Counted from the stretch's first letter, positions 39,074 through 48,718 are shown. The stretch: 64,000 nt of DNA from AC-32 sp963788215 (GCA_963788215.1 CAWBFX010000005.1:62001-126000), one strand, 5' to 3'. The notes: generated by a model from the sequence alone, not told the origin. Program-made: numbers and translations.

Positions 39074-39990
39074 GAAGTCGTAACGACAGCGGCCAGGCGA
39101 CGGTCGTGACCCTGATCTTCCTGGTGGTGCTGCTCGGAATGGCAGCGCTCGTCCTGGACATCGGGTCCTGGTACCGCGCCGACCGCGCAACACAGTCCAC
39201 CGCCGACGCCGCGGCCCTCGCCGGCGCCCAGGTACTTCCCTACGACCCGGCGAACGCGAGCTCGCTCGCCCTCCAGTACGCGAACAAGAACGGAGGCGGG
39301 CTCTCGTCGTCCCAGATTCACATCACCAAGAGCCTGAACGACAACGACACGATCCAGGTTCACGTCTCGAAAGGCGCGAACGGCGTCTTCACGAAGCTCT
39401 TCGGCGTCAACACGGTGACCGTCGGATCAAAGGCGACCGCCCGCGCGAGCCTGATGCAGTCGGCGCAGTACGTCGCGCCGATCGGCGTCAACCTGAAGCA
39501 CGACAAGCTCAAGGGAACGACCGGTTGCCCGTGCTTCGGCGCCGGCAACATGACGACGATCCCGCTGGGCAAGAACGGCGCGCCCGGCTCGTTCGACCTG
39601 CTGAACATCGACGGCAGCAAGGGCGGCACGGGAGGCCAGACGCTCGCCGACTGGATCCTGCACGGCTACTCGGGCTACCTGCCGATCGGCTCGTACCTGT
39701 CCGACACGGGCGCCAAGTGGAACGACTCGCTCGTCCAGAACGCGCTCGAGCAGCGGATGCACACGACCCTGCTCTTCCCGGTCTACGACATCCTCACCGG
39801 CAGCGGCGCCAACGCCGTCTACCACGTCGTCGGCTGGGTCGGCTTCTACCTGACGGGTCACACCGCGAACGGCTCGAGCGGCTCGATCACCGGCTACTTC
39901 ACGCAGGTCGTGTGGGACGGGATCGAGAGCACGGCGTCCGACGGCAGCAACCCAGACCTTGGAGCACGCGTCGTCAAGTTGGTCGACTGA
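39070..39990 (+). CDS. TadG-like pilus protein, paralogue 1
   Basis: 306 residues. N-terminal DSGQATVVTLIFLVVLLGMA membrane segment and ALVLDIGSWYRADRATQS belong to the Tad/TadG N-terminal domain. The rest is extracytoplasmic, with TGCPCFGAGN (a CxC pair) and a C-terminal FLVVGW-like beta region. The VWA domain seen in many TadG proteins is absent here; a VWA domain appears instead in the TadB fusion downstream. About two-thirds identical to the following paralogue by eye. Confidence 0.85.
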   Translation: MRSRNDSGQATVVTLIFLVVLLGMAALVLDIGSWYRADRATQSTADAAALAGAQVLPYDPANASSLALQYANKNGGGLSSSQIHITKSLNDNDTIQVHVSKGANGVFTKLFGVNTVTVGSKATARASLMQSAQYVAPIGVNLKHDKLKGTTGCPCFGAGNMTTIPLGKNGAPGSFDLLNIDGSKGGTGGQTLADWILHGYSGYLPIGSYLSDTGAKWNDSLVQNALEQRMHTTLLFPVYDILTGSGANAVYHVVGWVGFYLTGHTANGSSGSITGYFTQVVWDGIESTASDGSNPDLGARVVKLVD

Positions 39991-40007
39991 CCGAGAGAAG
40001 CGAAACC

Positions 40008-40949
40008 GTGACAGATCGAGCCCGCAACCCGATTCGAAGCGCCGACGGCCAGGCGACGGTCATCACCGTCGTGTTCCTGGTGGTGCTGATGGGCATGGCG
40101 GCGCTCGTCCTGGACATCGGCTCGTGGTACCGCGCCGACCGCGCCACCCAGTCCGCAGCCGACGCAGCGGCGCTCGCCGGCGCACAAGTCATCCCGTACG
40201 ACACGAACAACGGGCGGAGCCTCGCCCTGCAGTACGCAAACAAGAACGGCGGCGGTGTCACGAACGCCGACGTCACGATCGCTTCGAGCCCGTACTCCGC
40301 CAACGACACGATCCAGGTCCAGGTACACCGCTCGGCGCCGGGCATCTTCACGAAGCTCTTCGGGGTCAACTCCGTGGGAGTCGGCTCGAAGGCGACTGCG
40401 CGCGCCTCCCTGATGCAGAGCGCGGAGTACGTCGCGCCGATCGGCGTCAACCTCCTGCATCCCAAGCTGAGGGGCACACCCGGCTGCCCCTGCTTCGGGG
40501 CGACGAACACCACCACGCTGCCCCTCGGGAAGACCGGTGCCCCGGGGGCCTTCGACATCATCCTCGTCGACGGCTCTCGCGGTGGGAGCGGCCCGGGCAC
40601 CCTGGCCGGCTGGATCCAAGACGGCCTGAACGCCTCCATGCCGCTCGGGAACTACTACTCGGACCCGGGCGCGAAGTGGAACTCCGCACAGATCTCGAGC
40701 GCGCTCGACTCGCGCATCGGGACCGAGCTGCTCTTCCCGGTCTACGACAAGTTGATCGGAACCGGCGCGAATGCGCAGTACGAGGTGGTGGGCTGGGTGG
40801 GCTTCCACCTCACGGGCCACTCCGAGCACGGCAGCACCGGAAGCATCACCGGCTGGTTCACGACAGTCGTGTGGCAAGGCATCGAGACCCATACCACCGA
40901 CGGAAGCGTCCCGGACCTGGGGGCGCGGACCGTCAAGTTGATCGGCTGA
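40008..40949 (+). CDS. TadG-like pilus protein, paralogue 2
   Basis: 313 residues, GTG start 17 bp after paralogue 1. Same layout: DGQATVITVVFLVVLMGMAA, DIGSWYRADRATQSAADAAA, PGCPCFGATN, and C-terminal TTVVWQGIETHTTDGS. A tandem duplication of tadG; the differences across the whole length show it is old and both copies are kept. Both may be minor pilins or tip/assembly parts. Confidence 0.85.
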   Translation: MTDRARNPIRSADGQATVITVVFLVVLMGMAALVLDIGSWYRADRATQSAADAAALAGAQVIPYDTNNGRSLALQYANKNGGGVTNADVTIASSPYSANDTIQVQVHRSAPGIFTKLFGVNSVGVGSKATARASLMQSAEYVAPIGVNLLHPKLRGTPGCPCFGATNTTTLPLGKTGAPGAFDIILVDGSRGGSGPGTLAGWIQDGLNASMPLGNYYSDPGAKWNSAQISSALDSRIGTELLFPVYDKLIGTGANAQYEVVGWVGFHLTGHSEHGSTGSITGWFTTVVWQGIETHTTDGSVPDLGARTVKLIG

Positions 40950-40994
40950 ACGACCGAAACCAGAAGAACCCCGAAACGAGAGAGAAACGGAGCC

Positions 40995-41807
40995 ATGGCA
41001 TATCGAGCTAGAAACATCATGATCGCGGTCGCCCTCGCGGCCGTGGCCGCGCTGCTCACGAGCTTTTACGTCACGAGCTACAAGCGGCACGTCCAGCGGA
41101 GCGAGGACCACGTCACGGTGCTCGTTGCCAAGCAGGACATCCCAGAGGGCACGAGCGGCGCCGAGGCGTCGCACATGCTCAAGTCGATCGACGTCCCGAG
41201 GCGCAGCATCGTCCCGGGCGCGATCACCAGCCCTGATCAGATCTCCACTCTGATCGCGACGCAGAAGACCCTCGAAGGCGAGCAGGTCACGACCCGCCGC
41301 TTCAGCTCGGTCGCCCAGAACGGAGTCCGCGGCGACCTCAAGGGCACCCTGCGCGCGATGCAGATCACGGGAGACGCGAACCAGACGCTCGCCGGCACGA
41401 TCGAAGACGGCGACCACGTCGACCTCGTCGCCACGTTCAAGTACCAGCAGAAGGGCCAGACGGCGCAGAACTTCGCCGCCACCCGGGTTGTCCTGCGCAA
41501 TATCCCGGTGCTCAAGGCTCCAACGGCCCCGGCCGTCGGCACGAAGCTGACGAGCGGGCTCAACAACACCTTCCCGGTCCTGCTCCAGGTCACCGACCAG
41601 CAGGCCCAGAAGCTGAACTTCACTGTCACGACCACGGGCGGCAGCAACGGCGGCTCGAACGGCGTCGGCTGGGCGCTTCAGCTCAGGCCGGTGCTCCACG
41701 CCGCCGACAGCCCGGAGAGCGTGACCACGCTCGGCACGATCCTTCGCGACGGCCTCAGCGCGTCGCAGCTCAAGCGCTTCTTCGCCGACTTCGGAGGAGG
41801 CCAGTAA
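40995..41807 (+). CDS. cpaB: Pilus assembly protein CpaB/RcpC
   Basis: 270 residues. One N-terminal membrane helix (NIMIAVALAAVAALLTSFYV), then an SAF domain (VTVLVAKQDIPEGTSGAEAS; SIVPGAITSPDQI) and an RcpC/CpaB C-terminal domain (GTIEDGDHVDLVATF). It is a periplasmic-side part of the Tad secretion machine. ATG with ACGGAG nearby. Its stop overlaps the next start as TAATG. Confidence 0.92.
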   Translation: MAYRARNIMIAVALAAVAALLTSFYVTSYKRHVQRSEDHVTVLVAKQDIPEGTSGAEASHMLKSIDVPRRSIVPGAITSPDQISTLIATQKTLEGEQVTTRRFSSVAQNGVRGDLKGTLRAMQITGDANQTLAGTIEDGDHVDLVATFKYQQKGQTAQNFAATRVVLRNIPVLKAPTAPAVGTKLTSGLNNTFPVLLQVTDQQAQKLNFTVTTTGGSNGGSNGVGWALQLRPVLHAADSPESVTTLGTILRDGLSASQLKRFFADFGGGQ

Positions 41808-43018
41808 TGCTCGAGGAGAGGCAACTCAGCGAGGACCGCCAGGTCGCCACCCGCGAACGCGCCCGCGTGTACGTCACGGGCGACTGCGACGGGCTGCCGG
41901 ACCTGAGCGAGGCGCTCGCCAACCACCCGGAGGTCGAGTTCGTCGGCTCGGCCGGCGCCGTCACCGAGGCGGCCCCGACCCTGACCGGCGGGCACCTGCA
42001 GGTCGTCCTGCACGCAACCCGCTCGGCGACCCTGCCGGTGAACGAGATCGCGGCGATCCGCGAGTACACGCGTGCGCCGATCGTGCTGCTCGCCTCGAAC
42101 GGCTCGCCGGAGCTGCTCGAGGACGCGCTCGAGCACGACGTCGCCGACGTCCTGCTCCTCCCGCAGCTGACCGACAACGTCGTCTTCGCGATCCGCAAGG
42201 CCGGCCACGTCGGCAAGCGCCTGACCGGATCCCAGCAGCGGCACGGCCGGCTCGTGACGGTGTTCTCGCCCAAGGGCGGCACCGGCAAGACCGTGACCGC
42301 GACCAACCTCGGCAGCTCGCTCGCGAAGCACTGGGGCAAGCGCACGCTGCTGCTCGACCTGGACCTCCAGTTCGGCGACGCGGCGATCATGCTCGGGATC
42401 GAGCCGGAGAAGACGATCTACGACCTCGTCACGGCTCCGGGTGAGCTCGACTCCGAGAAGCTCGCCGGCTACACGACCCGGCACGCGTCGGGCCTCGACG
42501 TGCTCCCGGCGCCTCTGCGCCCGGAGGACGCGGAGCTCGTCACCGAGGCCAAGCTGGCCCGGCTGCTCGAGGTCGCGCGCGAGTCGTACGACGTGATCGT
42601 CGTCGACACCTCGCCGTTCTTCCACGGCCCGATGCTGGCCACCCTCGACCGAACCGACGAGCTGCTCCTGCTCTGCGGGCTCGACGTGCCGACGCTGAAG
42701 AACGTCCGGCTGAGCCTCCAGACCCTCGAGCTGCTCTCGTTCCCGAAGGATCGCGTGAAGCTCGTCCTCAACCGCGCGAACTCGAAGGTCGGGATGAAGC
42801 CGAAGGAAGTCGAGGCCGCGCTTGACCGCGAGATCGCGTTCGAGATCCCGAGCGACCGCACGGTTCCGCTCGCGGTCAACCGGGGCAACCCGGCCGTCCT
42901 GTCCGACTCGAAGGCCGACTTCTCGCGGGCGCTGCGCTCGATGGCGAAGAGCCTCGTGGCGGCGCAGGCGGCGGCGAAGCAGAAGAAGAGCTTCCTGGCG
43001 ACGCTCGGACGGAGCTAG
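41807..43018 (+). CDS. tadZ: TadZ/CpaE-like ATPase
   Basis: 403 residues. The first ~130 form an atypical receiver-like domain (VYVTGDCDGLPDLSEALAN; APIVLLASNGSPELL), the rest is a MinD/ParA-like ATPase with deviant Walker A SPKGGTGKTVTATNLG (about 150), LLDLDLQFGDAAIMLG and VIVVDTSPFFHG. TadZ sets the cell pole or place of the pilus machine. Confidence 0.92.
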   Translation: MLEERQLSEDRQVATRERARVYVTGDCDGLPDLSEALANHPEVEFVGSAGAVTEAAPTLTGGHLQVVLHATRSATLPVNEIAAIREYTRAPIVLLASNGSPELLEDALEHDVADVLLLPQLTDNVVFAIRKAGHVGKRLTGSQQRHGRLVTVFSPKGGTGKTVTATNLGSSLAKHWGKRTLLLDLDLQFGDAAIMLGIEPEKTIYDLVTAPGELDSEKLAGYTTRHASGLDVLPAPLRPEDAELVTEAKLARLLEVARESYDVIVVDTSPFFHGPMLATLDRTDELLLLCGLDVPTLKNVRLSLQTLELLSFPKDRVKLVLNRANSKVGMKPKEVEAALDREIAFEIPSDRTVPLAVNRGNPAVLSDSKADFSRALRSMAKSLVAAQAAAKQKKSFLATLGRS

Positions 43019-43020
43019 CC

Positions 43021-44487
43021 GTGGGCCTCCACGACCGCCTCCACCGCCAGAACGGCTCGGCCCCCGGCCAGGTCGTCGACGCGCTCGACGCACTCGCAGG
43101 GCACCAGAACGCCGAGCCGGCCGAGCGCAGGCCGGACCCGTATGCGGAGCTCAAGACCCGCATCCACCACGCCTGCATCGCGAAGCTCGGCCCGCAGCTC
43201 TTCTCGGCGGGCAAGTCGCAGGAAGGCGTGCAGGAGGACCTGCAGGAGAAGGTGCTCCGCGTCGTCACCGAGCAGCTCGCGCTCGACCGGACGCCCCTCA
43301 CCCGTGAGGAGCGCCGGCAGATCACGCGCGAGATCACCGACGACATCCTCGGCTACGGGCCTCTCGAGCCGCTCCTCCGCGACGACACGATCACGGAAGT
43401 CATGGTCAACAACCACGACCGCGTCTACATCGAGCGGATGGGCAAGATCGAGCAGGCCGACGTGACCTTCGTCGACAACGCGCACCTGCTGCGCATCATC
43501 GACAAGATCGTCTCGCAGGTCGGCCGCCGCGTCGACGAGGCGTCGCCGATGGTCGACGCACGCCTCCCGGACGGGAGCCGCGTCAACGCGATCATCCCGC
43601 CGCTGTCGCTGCGCGGCCCGACGCTCACGATCAGGAAGTTCTCGCGCGACCCGTACACGATGGACGACCTGATCCAGTTCGGCACGGTCAGCCCGGAGGC
43701 CGCCCAGTTCCTCGCGGCCTGCGTCAAGGGCAAGCTGAACATGCTGATCTCGGGCGGTACCGGCACCGGTAAGACGACGACGCTGAACGCCCTTTCCGCT
43801 TTCGTCCCCGGCGACGAGCGCGTCGTCACGATCGAGGACGCGGCCGAGCTCCAGCTCCAGCAGCGCCACGTGATCACGCTCGAGGCGCGCCCGCCGAACA
43901 TCGAGGGCGAGGGCGAGGTCCGGATCCGCGAGCTCGTGCGGAACGCCCTGCGCATGCGCCCCGACCGGATCATCGTCGGCGAGGTCCGCGGCCCCGAGAC
44001 CCTGGACATGCTCCAGGCGATGAACACGGGCCACGAGGGCTCGTTGACCACGATCCACGCCAACACCCCTCGCGACGCGCTGGCGAGGCTCGAGACGCTG
44101 GTCATGACCGCCGGCGTCGAGCTCCCGCACCGCGCGATCCGCGAGCAGATCTCGAGCGCCTTCGACGTGCTCGTCCAGATCTCGAGGCTCGTCGACGGCT
44201 CCCGCCGCCTGACCCACATCACCGAGGTCTCGCGCATGGAGTCGGACGTGATCACCCTGCAGGACATCTTCATCGCCAAGCCGCCGGACGAGGAGTCCGC
44301 GGCAGCCGCGGCGGCCGAGGGCAACAAGTCGGCGCGCCTGCTCGGGTCCCTCGAGTGCACCGGCCTCAAGCCGGGCTTCCTCGAGAAGATGGCCGCGAAC
44401 GGCGTGATCCTGCCGCCGAGCTTCTTCGGCGGCCAGAACGGCTACGGCTCGAACTACTCGGCCGCGAGCTTCGGCGGGTTCGAGTGA
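43021..44487 (+). CDS. tadA: Tad secretion ATPase TadA/CpaF
   Basis: 488 residues, GTG start two bases after tadZ. Walker A ISGGTGTGKTTTLNAL (about 242-257), Walker B region ERVVTIEDAAELQL, and the Asp/His boxes RMRPDRIIVGEVRGPETLD and GHEGSLTTIHANTP. It is the hexameric motor of the pilus. The C-terminal tail (SAAAAAAEGNKSARL to YSAASFGGF) is low-complexity. The stop overlaps the next start as GTGA. Confidence 0.96.
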   Translation: MGLHDRLHRQNGSAPGQVVDALDALAGHQNAEPAERRPDPYAELKTRIHHACIAKLGPQLFSAGKSQEGVQEDLQEKVLRVVTEQLALDRTPLTREERRQITREITDDILGYGPLEPLLRDDTITEVMVNNHDRVYIERMGKIEQADVTFVDNAHLLRIIDKIVSQVGRRVDEASPMVDARLPDGSRVNAIIPPLSLRGPTLTIRKFSRDPYTMDDLIQFGTVSPEAAQFLAACVKGKLNMLISGGTGTGKTTTLNALSAFVPGDERVVTIEDAAELQLQQRHVITLEARPPNIEGEGEVRIRELVRNALRMRPDRIIVGEVRGPETLDMLQAMNTGHEGSLTTIHANTPRDALARLETLVMTAGVELPHRAIREQISSAFDVLVQISRLVDGSRRLTHITEVSRMESDVITLQDIFIAKPPDEESAAAAAAEGNKSARLLGSLECTGLKPGFLEKMAANGVILPPSFFGGQNGYGSNYSAASFGGFE

Positions 44488-46355
44488 GACGCCGGAGGCT
44501 GCTTCAGTCCCTCCTGGTCGTCGCCGTCGCGGCACTGCTAGCGCCGCTGGCAGCGACCGCGAGCGTCTCGCTCCGCAACGTCGACGCGAGCGGCTACCCG
44601 ACGGTGCGCGCCACCGTCGTCGCGCCGGTCGCCTCCGACCAGCCCCCGACGCTGACTGAGAACGGCCAGAAGGTCCTCGACCTCACCGCCCAGAACCTCG
44701 CCTCCGCCAAGAGCGTCGTCATCGCCATCGACCGCTCGCGCTCGATGGCCGGCAAGAAGCTCGACGACGCGGTCGCGGCCGCGAGGGCCTTCGTCAAGGC
44801 GAAGGCGCCCAGCGACCAGATCGCGGTCGTCGTCTTCGGCTCGAAGCCCGTCCAGCTGACCGACTTCTCGTCGTCCACGATCGACGCCGACGACGCGCTT
44901 CGCACGATGGGTCCCGACACGAAGTCGGGCACCGCGCTCTACGACGCGCTTTCCCTTTCCACCCGCCTGCTGACGGAGCAGGAGGGCCGCGCCGGCGTCG
45001 TCGTCCTGCTCACGGACGGCAAGGATGTCTCGAGCACGCACTCGCTGGACAGCGCGGTGGTCTCCGCCAACAAGGTCGGGGCGCTCGTCTACCCGATCGG
45101 CATCGGCGCTTCCGCCGAAACGGCGGGGCCGTTGCAGCAGATGGCGCAGCGCACGGGCGGCACCTACCACGCCGTGGCCTCGAGCGGCTCGCTCAAGAGC
45201 GTGTACGCCTCGATCCGCGCAGAGCTCCGGCGCACGTGGGAGCTGCAGTACGTGACCTCGGCCCGGCCCGGCGACAGGCTCCACCTGCGCGTCGCGATCG
45301 ATCCCGAGGGCGCCGCGTCGGCCAACGTCACCGTCCCCGGCAACCTCGAGCCCGCGAACACGCCGGGCAACTCGCTGCCGGAACCGTTCTACTCGTCGCT
45401 CGGCGGGCTGGTGCTCGTGCTGATCATCGCCTTCCTCGTCCTGATGGCCGCGGGCTTCCTGCTCGCGGGCGACAAGGGCTCGTGGGTCAAGAACCGGCTC
45501 GCCCCGCACGTCGAGGGCGGCCCCAAGCGCGGCCGGCGCGAGAAGGGCGAGCGCCTCGCGGCCTTCTCCGGCGTCTTCCGCGTCACGGAGCAGACCTTCG
45601 GCCACCGCGCGATCTGGAAGAGGCAGCAGGTCCGCCTCGAGCGCGCGGACGTGCCGTTGCGCACGGTCGAGTTCTTCTATGTGATGGGCGGCTGCGGCTT
45701 CCTGGTCATGTTCTTCGCCGCGCTGACCGGGCGCTCGACGCTCGGAATCCTGATTGCGCTCGCCGTCGGCGCCGCGATCCCGTACCTCTGGGTCTCGATG
45801 AAGGCAAAGCGCCGGGTGCTGAAGTTCGACGACCAGCTGCCCGACCTGCTCGTGACCCTCGCGGCGTCGCTCAAAGCCGGCCACAGCTTCAAGCAGGGCA
45901 TCCAGACCATCGTCGACGAGGGGCACGAGCCGGCCAGCAAGGAGCTCAGCCGCGTGATCACCGACACCCGGCTCGGCCGCCCGATGGACGAGGCGCTGGC
46001 CGAGACGGCCGAGCGGATCGGCTCCAAGGACTTCTCGTTCGTGATCACGGCCGTGACGATCCAGCGCCAGGTCGGCGGCAGCATGGCCGGCCTGTTCGAC
46101 ATGATCGCCGACACTGTCCGTCAGCGGCAGCAGTTCGCGCGCAAGATCCGCGGGCTGACCGCCATGGGTCGCGCCTCAGCGTACGTGCTGATCGCGCTGC
46201 CGTTCTTCATCGCGTTCGCGCTGACGCTGCTGAACCCGAGCTACATGGCCCCGCTCTTCAACACGTCGACGGGCCACATGCTGATCGTCGTCGGCCTCGT
46301 GATGATGGGGATCGGCACTCTGTTCCTGCGAAAAATCGTCTCGTTCCGGGGGTGA
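44484..46355 (+). CDS. tadB: VWA-TadB fusion (von Willebrand A plus T2SSF domain)
   Basis: 623 residues. Signal sequence (LLQSLLVVAVAALLAPLAAT) then a VWA domain at about 70-250 with a complete MIDAS site: DRSRSM (DxSxS), GTALYDA (Thr) and LLTDGKD (Asp). A membrane helix (about 307-328, LGGLVLVLIIAFLVLMAAGF) leads to the TadB part: two helices (about 392-436), the T2SSF core FDDQLPDLLVTLAASLKAGHS and QVGGSMAGLFDMIADTV, and two C-terminal helices. So an extracytoplasmic metal-ion adhesion-type domain is joined to the platform protein of the pilus motor. No stop or frame break separates the halves. Confidence 0.92.
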   Translation: MRRRRLLQSLLVVAVAALLAPLAATASVSLRNVDASGYPTVRATVVAPVASDQPPTLTENGQKVLDLTAQNLASAKSVVIAIDRSRSMAGKKLDDAVAAARAFVKAKAPSDQIAVVVFGSKPVQLTDFSSSTIDADDALRTMGPDTKSGTALYDALSLSTRLLTEQEGRAGVVVLLTDGKDVSSTHSLDSAVVSANKVGALVYPIGIGASAETAGPLQQMAQRTGGTYHAVASSGSLKSVYASIRAELRRTWELQYVTSARPGDRLHLRVAIDPEGAASANVTVPGNLEPANTPGNSLPEPFYSSLGGLVLVLIIAFLVLMAAGFLLAGDKGSWVKNRLAPHVEGGPKRGRREKGERLAAFSGVFRVTEQTFGHRAIWKRQQVRLERADVPLRTVEFFYVMGGCGFLVMFFAALTGRSTLGILIALAVGAAIPYLWVSMKAKRRVLKFDDQLPDLLVTLAASLKAGHSFKQGIQTIVDEGHEPASKELSRVITDTRLGRPMDEALAETAERIGSKDFSFVITAVTIQRQVGGSMAGLFDMIADTVRQRQQFARKIRGLTAMGRASAYVLIALPFFIAFALTLLNPSYMAPLFNTSTGHMLIVVGLVMMGIGTLFLRKIVSFRG

Positions 46356-46359
46356 GCGA

Positions 46360-47268
46360 ATGCTGTTCGTGATCTTCATCGGCCTCATCTGTCTCGCCCT
46401 CTCGGCTTACTTCTTCGGCGAGACCGTCACGCTGCCCGCACGCCAGCGCAAGAGCTCGGTGCGGCGCGCCGCGAACTACGGCGCGGTTCGTGCGCCGCTC
46501 ACCGCCTTGCAACGACCGTTTGGCGAACGCGTCCTCAACCCGCTCGGCGAGCGCCTCGCACGCTGGACGCTGAAGCTGCACCCGAAGACGACGGTCGAGG
46601 GCGTCAGCGCCCGCCTGCTCGCCGCGGGCCTGGGCCGGTCGATCTCGGCGAACACGTTCCTCGCGCTCAAGTCGGGATTGGCGATCGTCGGCGTCGCGTT
46701 CGGCGCGATCTTCGGCGGCGCGGCGGTGGGGACGCGAGGCGTGCTCTTCTTCTCGCTTGTTCTCGCCGGATTCGGCTTCATCGCGCCCGACTTCATCGTC
46801 TCCAGCCGCGCCCGCGCGCGCAAGGACCGGATCCGCGCGGAGCTGCCTGACGCGCTCGACCTCATGGCCGTCAGCGTCGAGGCCGGCATGGGCTTCGACG
46901 GAGCGATCTCGAAGCTGACCGAGCACATGGAGGGCCCCCTCGCCGACGAGTTCGCGCTGACCCTCAGCGAGATCCGGATCGGCGAGACGCGCTCGGACGC
47001 GCTCAAGAAGCTCGCCGACCGCACCGGCACCCCGGAGCTCTCCTCGTTCGTGCGCTCGATCATCCAGGCCGACCAGCTCGGCATCTCCCTCGGCCGCATC
47101 CTGCGCGTGCAGGCGAACGACAGCCGCCTCAAGCGCCAGGCCGCAGCCGAGGAGAAGGCGATGAAGGCGCCGATCAAGATGCTCTTTCCGACCGTGCTCT
47201 TCATCTTCCCGGCCATGTTCCTCGTGATCCTCGGGCCGGCGTTCCTCAACCTCTCGAAGATCTTCTGA
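46360..47268 (+). CDS. tadC: TadC pilus platform protein
   Basis: 302 residues. N-terminal helix (FVIFIGLICLALSAYFF), central helices around 95-140 (LAIVGVAFGAIFGGAAVGT; GVLFFSLVLAGFGFI), T2SSF core ELPDALDLMAVSVEAGMGFD and a C-terminal helix (MLFPTVLFIFPAMFLVIL). It pairs with TadB in the inner platform. Four bases after tadB. Confidence 0.92.
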   Translation: MLFVIFIGLICLALSAYFFGETVTLPARQRKSSVRRAANYGAVRAPLTALQRPFGERVLNPLGERLARWTLKLHPKTTVEGVSARLLAAGLGRSISANTFLALKSGLAIVGVAFGAIFGGAAVGTRGVLFFSLVLAGFGFIAPDFIVSSRARARKDRIRAELPDALDLMAVSVEAGMGFDGAISKLTEHMEGPLADEFALTLSEIRIGETRSDALKKLADRTGTPELSSFVRSIIQADQLGISLGRILRVQANDSRLKRQAAAEEKAMKAPIKMLFPTVLFIFPAMFLVILGPAFLNLSKIF

Positions 47269-47284
47269 CCCGGAGGAGACGACC

Positions 47285-48718
47285 ATGGCCGAGACTCCCG
47301 AACACAAGTCAGCTGAGACCGAGAAGGGCTTCGGAACGGGGCTGCGCGCGCAGCTCCAGCGGCGGCAGGAGGAGGCCGATCCGGCAGAGGCGCAGGGCAC
47401 GCCGAACGTCGAGCTGCGCTTCGAGCTGACGGCCCGTCCGTCGGCCGAGGCCGAGCCGGTCGCCGTGAACGCCGACCTGAGCGCGCTCAAGCTGGAGCTC
47501 GAGGCGGCGCAGCGGCGGGAGGAGGCGCTCCGGCTCCGGCTGGAGAAGCAGACCGAGGCTTTCGACGACGGCGGCAGCTCCCACCAGGAGCTCGCCCGCC
47601 GCGCGGCCACGCTCGACGAGCGTGAGGCAAAGCTGTCCGAGTTCGAGACCGCGCTCGAGGAGCGCGAGCGCAAGGTGCTCGGCGAGCGCGAGGCGATCGA
47701 GCTCGAGCACGCGCGCGTCGCCGAGCTCCAGGCCGAGGCCGCCGCCGAGCAGCAGCTCGCCCTCGAGCAGCAGGAGCAGGCCGAGGCGCGGATGCGCGAC
47801 CTCAAGGGCGCCGACCGCGATCGGGAGAAGGCGAAGACCGAGCTCTCCAAGCAGTTCGCCGCCCTGGCAGACCGCGAGAAGAAGACCGAGCGCCGCGAGA
47901 AGGAGCTCGAGACGCGCGAGCGCGCCGCGGATGTGCGGCTCGACGGCCGCGAGCGGTCGCTCGACAAGCGCGAGGCCGAGGTCCGCAGCCGCGACAAGGA
48001 GGTCGCGGAGCGCGAGCGCCGGCTGGTCGCGCGCGAGGACGACCTGAAGAAGGAGGCCGTGCGCATCGCCGCCAAGGACGAGGCGATCGGCGAGCGCGAG
48101 TCGGAGCTGCTCCTCCGGCAGGAGGCGCTTCGCGCCGACGCCGAGCGCGTCGAGCGCGAGCTGAGCGACAAGGGCCGCTTCGCCGAAGACACTCTCGCGA
48201 GGGCCGAGGAGCTCGACCGGCGCGAGAACGAGCTGGCCGCGCGCGAGGCCGAGCTGAACCGGCTGCAGGCGACGATCTCCCACGCCGAGCGCGAGGAGAA
48301 TCGCGGACGCGACCTCGACGAGTGGACTACGCGCCTCGAGGAGCGCGAGCGGTCGCTGGCCCAGCGTGAGGCGGATCTCGACAACTTCGAGTCCACCACG
48401 ACCTCCCAGAAGGAACGCGCCGAGCGGCGCGAACGGCGGGTGTCGACCCTGGAGGCCTCCGTCCAGGAGCGTCTGCGGGAGCTCGACGAACGCGAGGCCG
48501 CGTTCGAGCTCCGCGAGGCCCAGTTCGAGGCCGACCACGAGATCCGGCTGGACAAGCTCGAGGCGCGCGAGGAGAAGGTCGCCGAGCTCGAGGAGCGGAT
48601 GACGAAGCAGGAGGCCGAGCTCGCCGCGTACGTCGCGAGCGCCCAGACCGAGCTGCAGCGCCGCGAGTCGCAGTGGTGGCAGAAGCAGGCCGACGACGCC
48701 GAAGTCCCGGCTGCGTAG
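47285..48718 (+). CDS. Long coiled-coil protein in Tad operon
   Basis: 477 residues, GGAGGAG ribosome site before the ATG, 16 bp after tadC. From about residue 60 to 460 it is an unbroken Glu/Arg/Leu-rich coiled coil with recurring ERE/REAEL units such as LDEREAKL, LEERERK, LDKREAEV, LDEREAAF. Extended, it would measure about 60 nm. No membrane segment, signal or enzyme motif. The position suggests a cytoskeletal or scaffold role for the pilus machine; nothing shows it directly. The C terminus has YVASAQTELQRRESQWWQ. Confidence 0.85.
   Translation: MAETPEHKSAETEKGFGTGLRAQLQRRQEEADPAEAQGTPNVELRFELTARPSAEAEPVAVNADLSALKLELEAAQRREEALRLRLEKQTEAFDDGGSSHQELARRAATLDEREAKLSEFETALEERERKVLGEREAIELEHARVAELQAEAAAEQQLALEQQEQAEARMRDLKGADRDREKAKTELSKQFAALADREKKTERREKELETRERAADVRLDGRERSLDKREAEVRSRDKEVAERERRLVAREDDLKKEAVRIAAKDEAIGERESELLLRQEALRADAERVERELSDKGRFAEDTLARAEELDRRENELAAREAELNRLQATISHAEREENRGRDLDEWTTRLEERERSLAQREADLDNFESTTTSQKERAERRERRVSTLEASVQERLRELDEREAAFELREAQFEADHEIRLDKLEAREEKVAELEERMTKQEAELAAYVASAQTELQRRESQWWQKQADDAEVPAA

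Noticed and set aside
44484..46355. VWA and TadB as two separate genes fused by a missed stop
   Set aside because: The frame is continuous, coding bias is even across the junction and a membrane helix plus linker joins the parts naturally; no internal ribosome site was seen.
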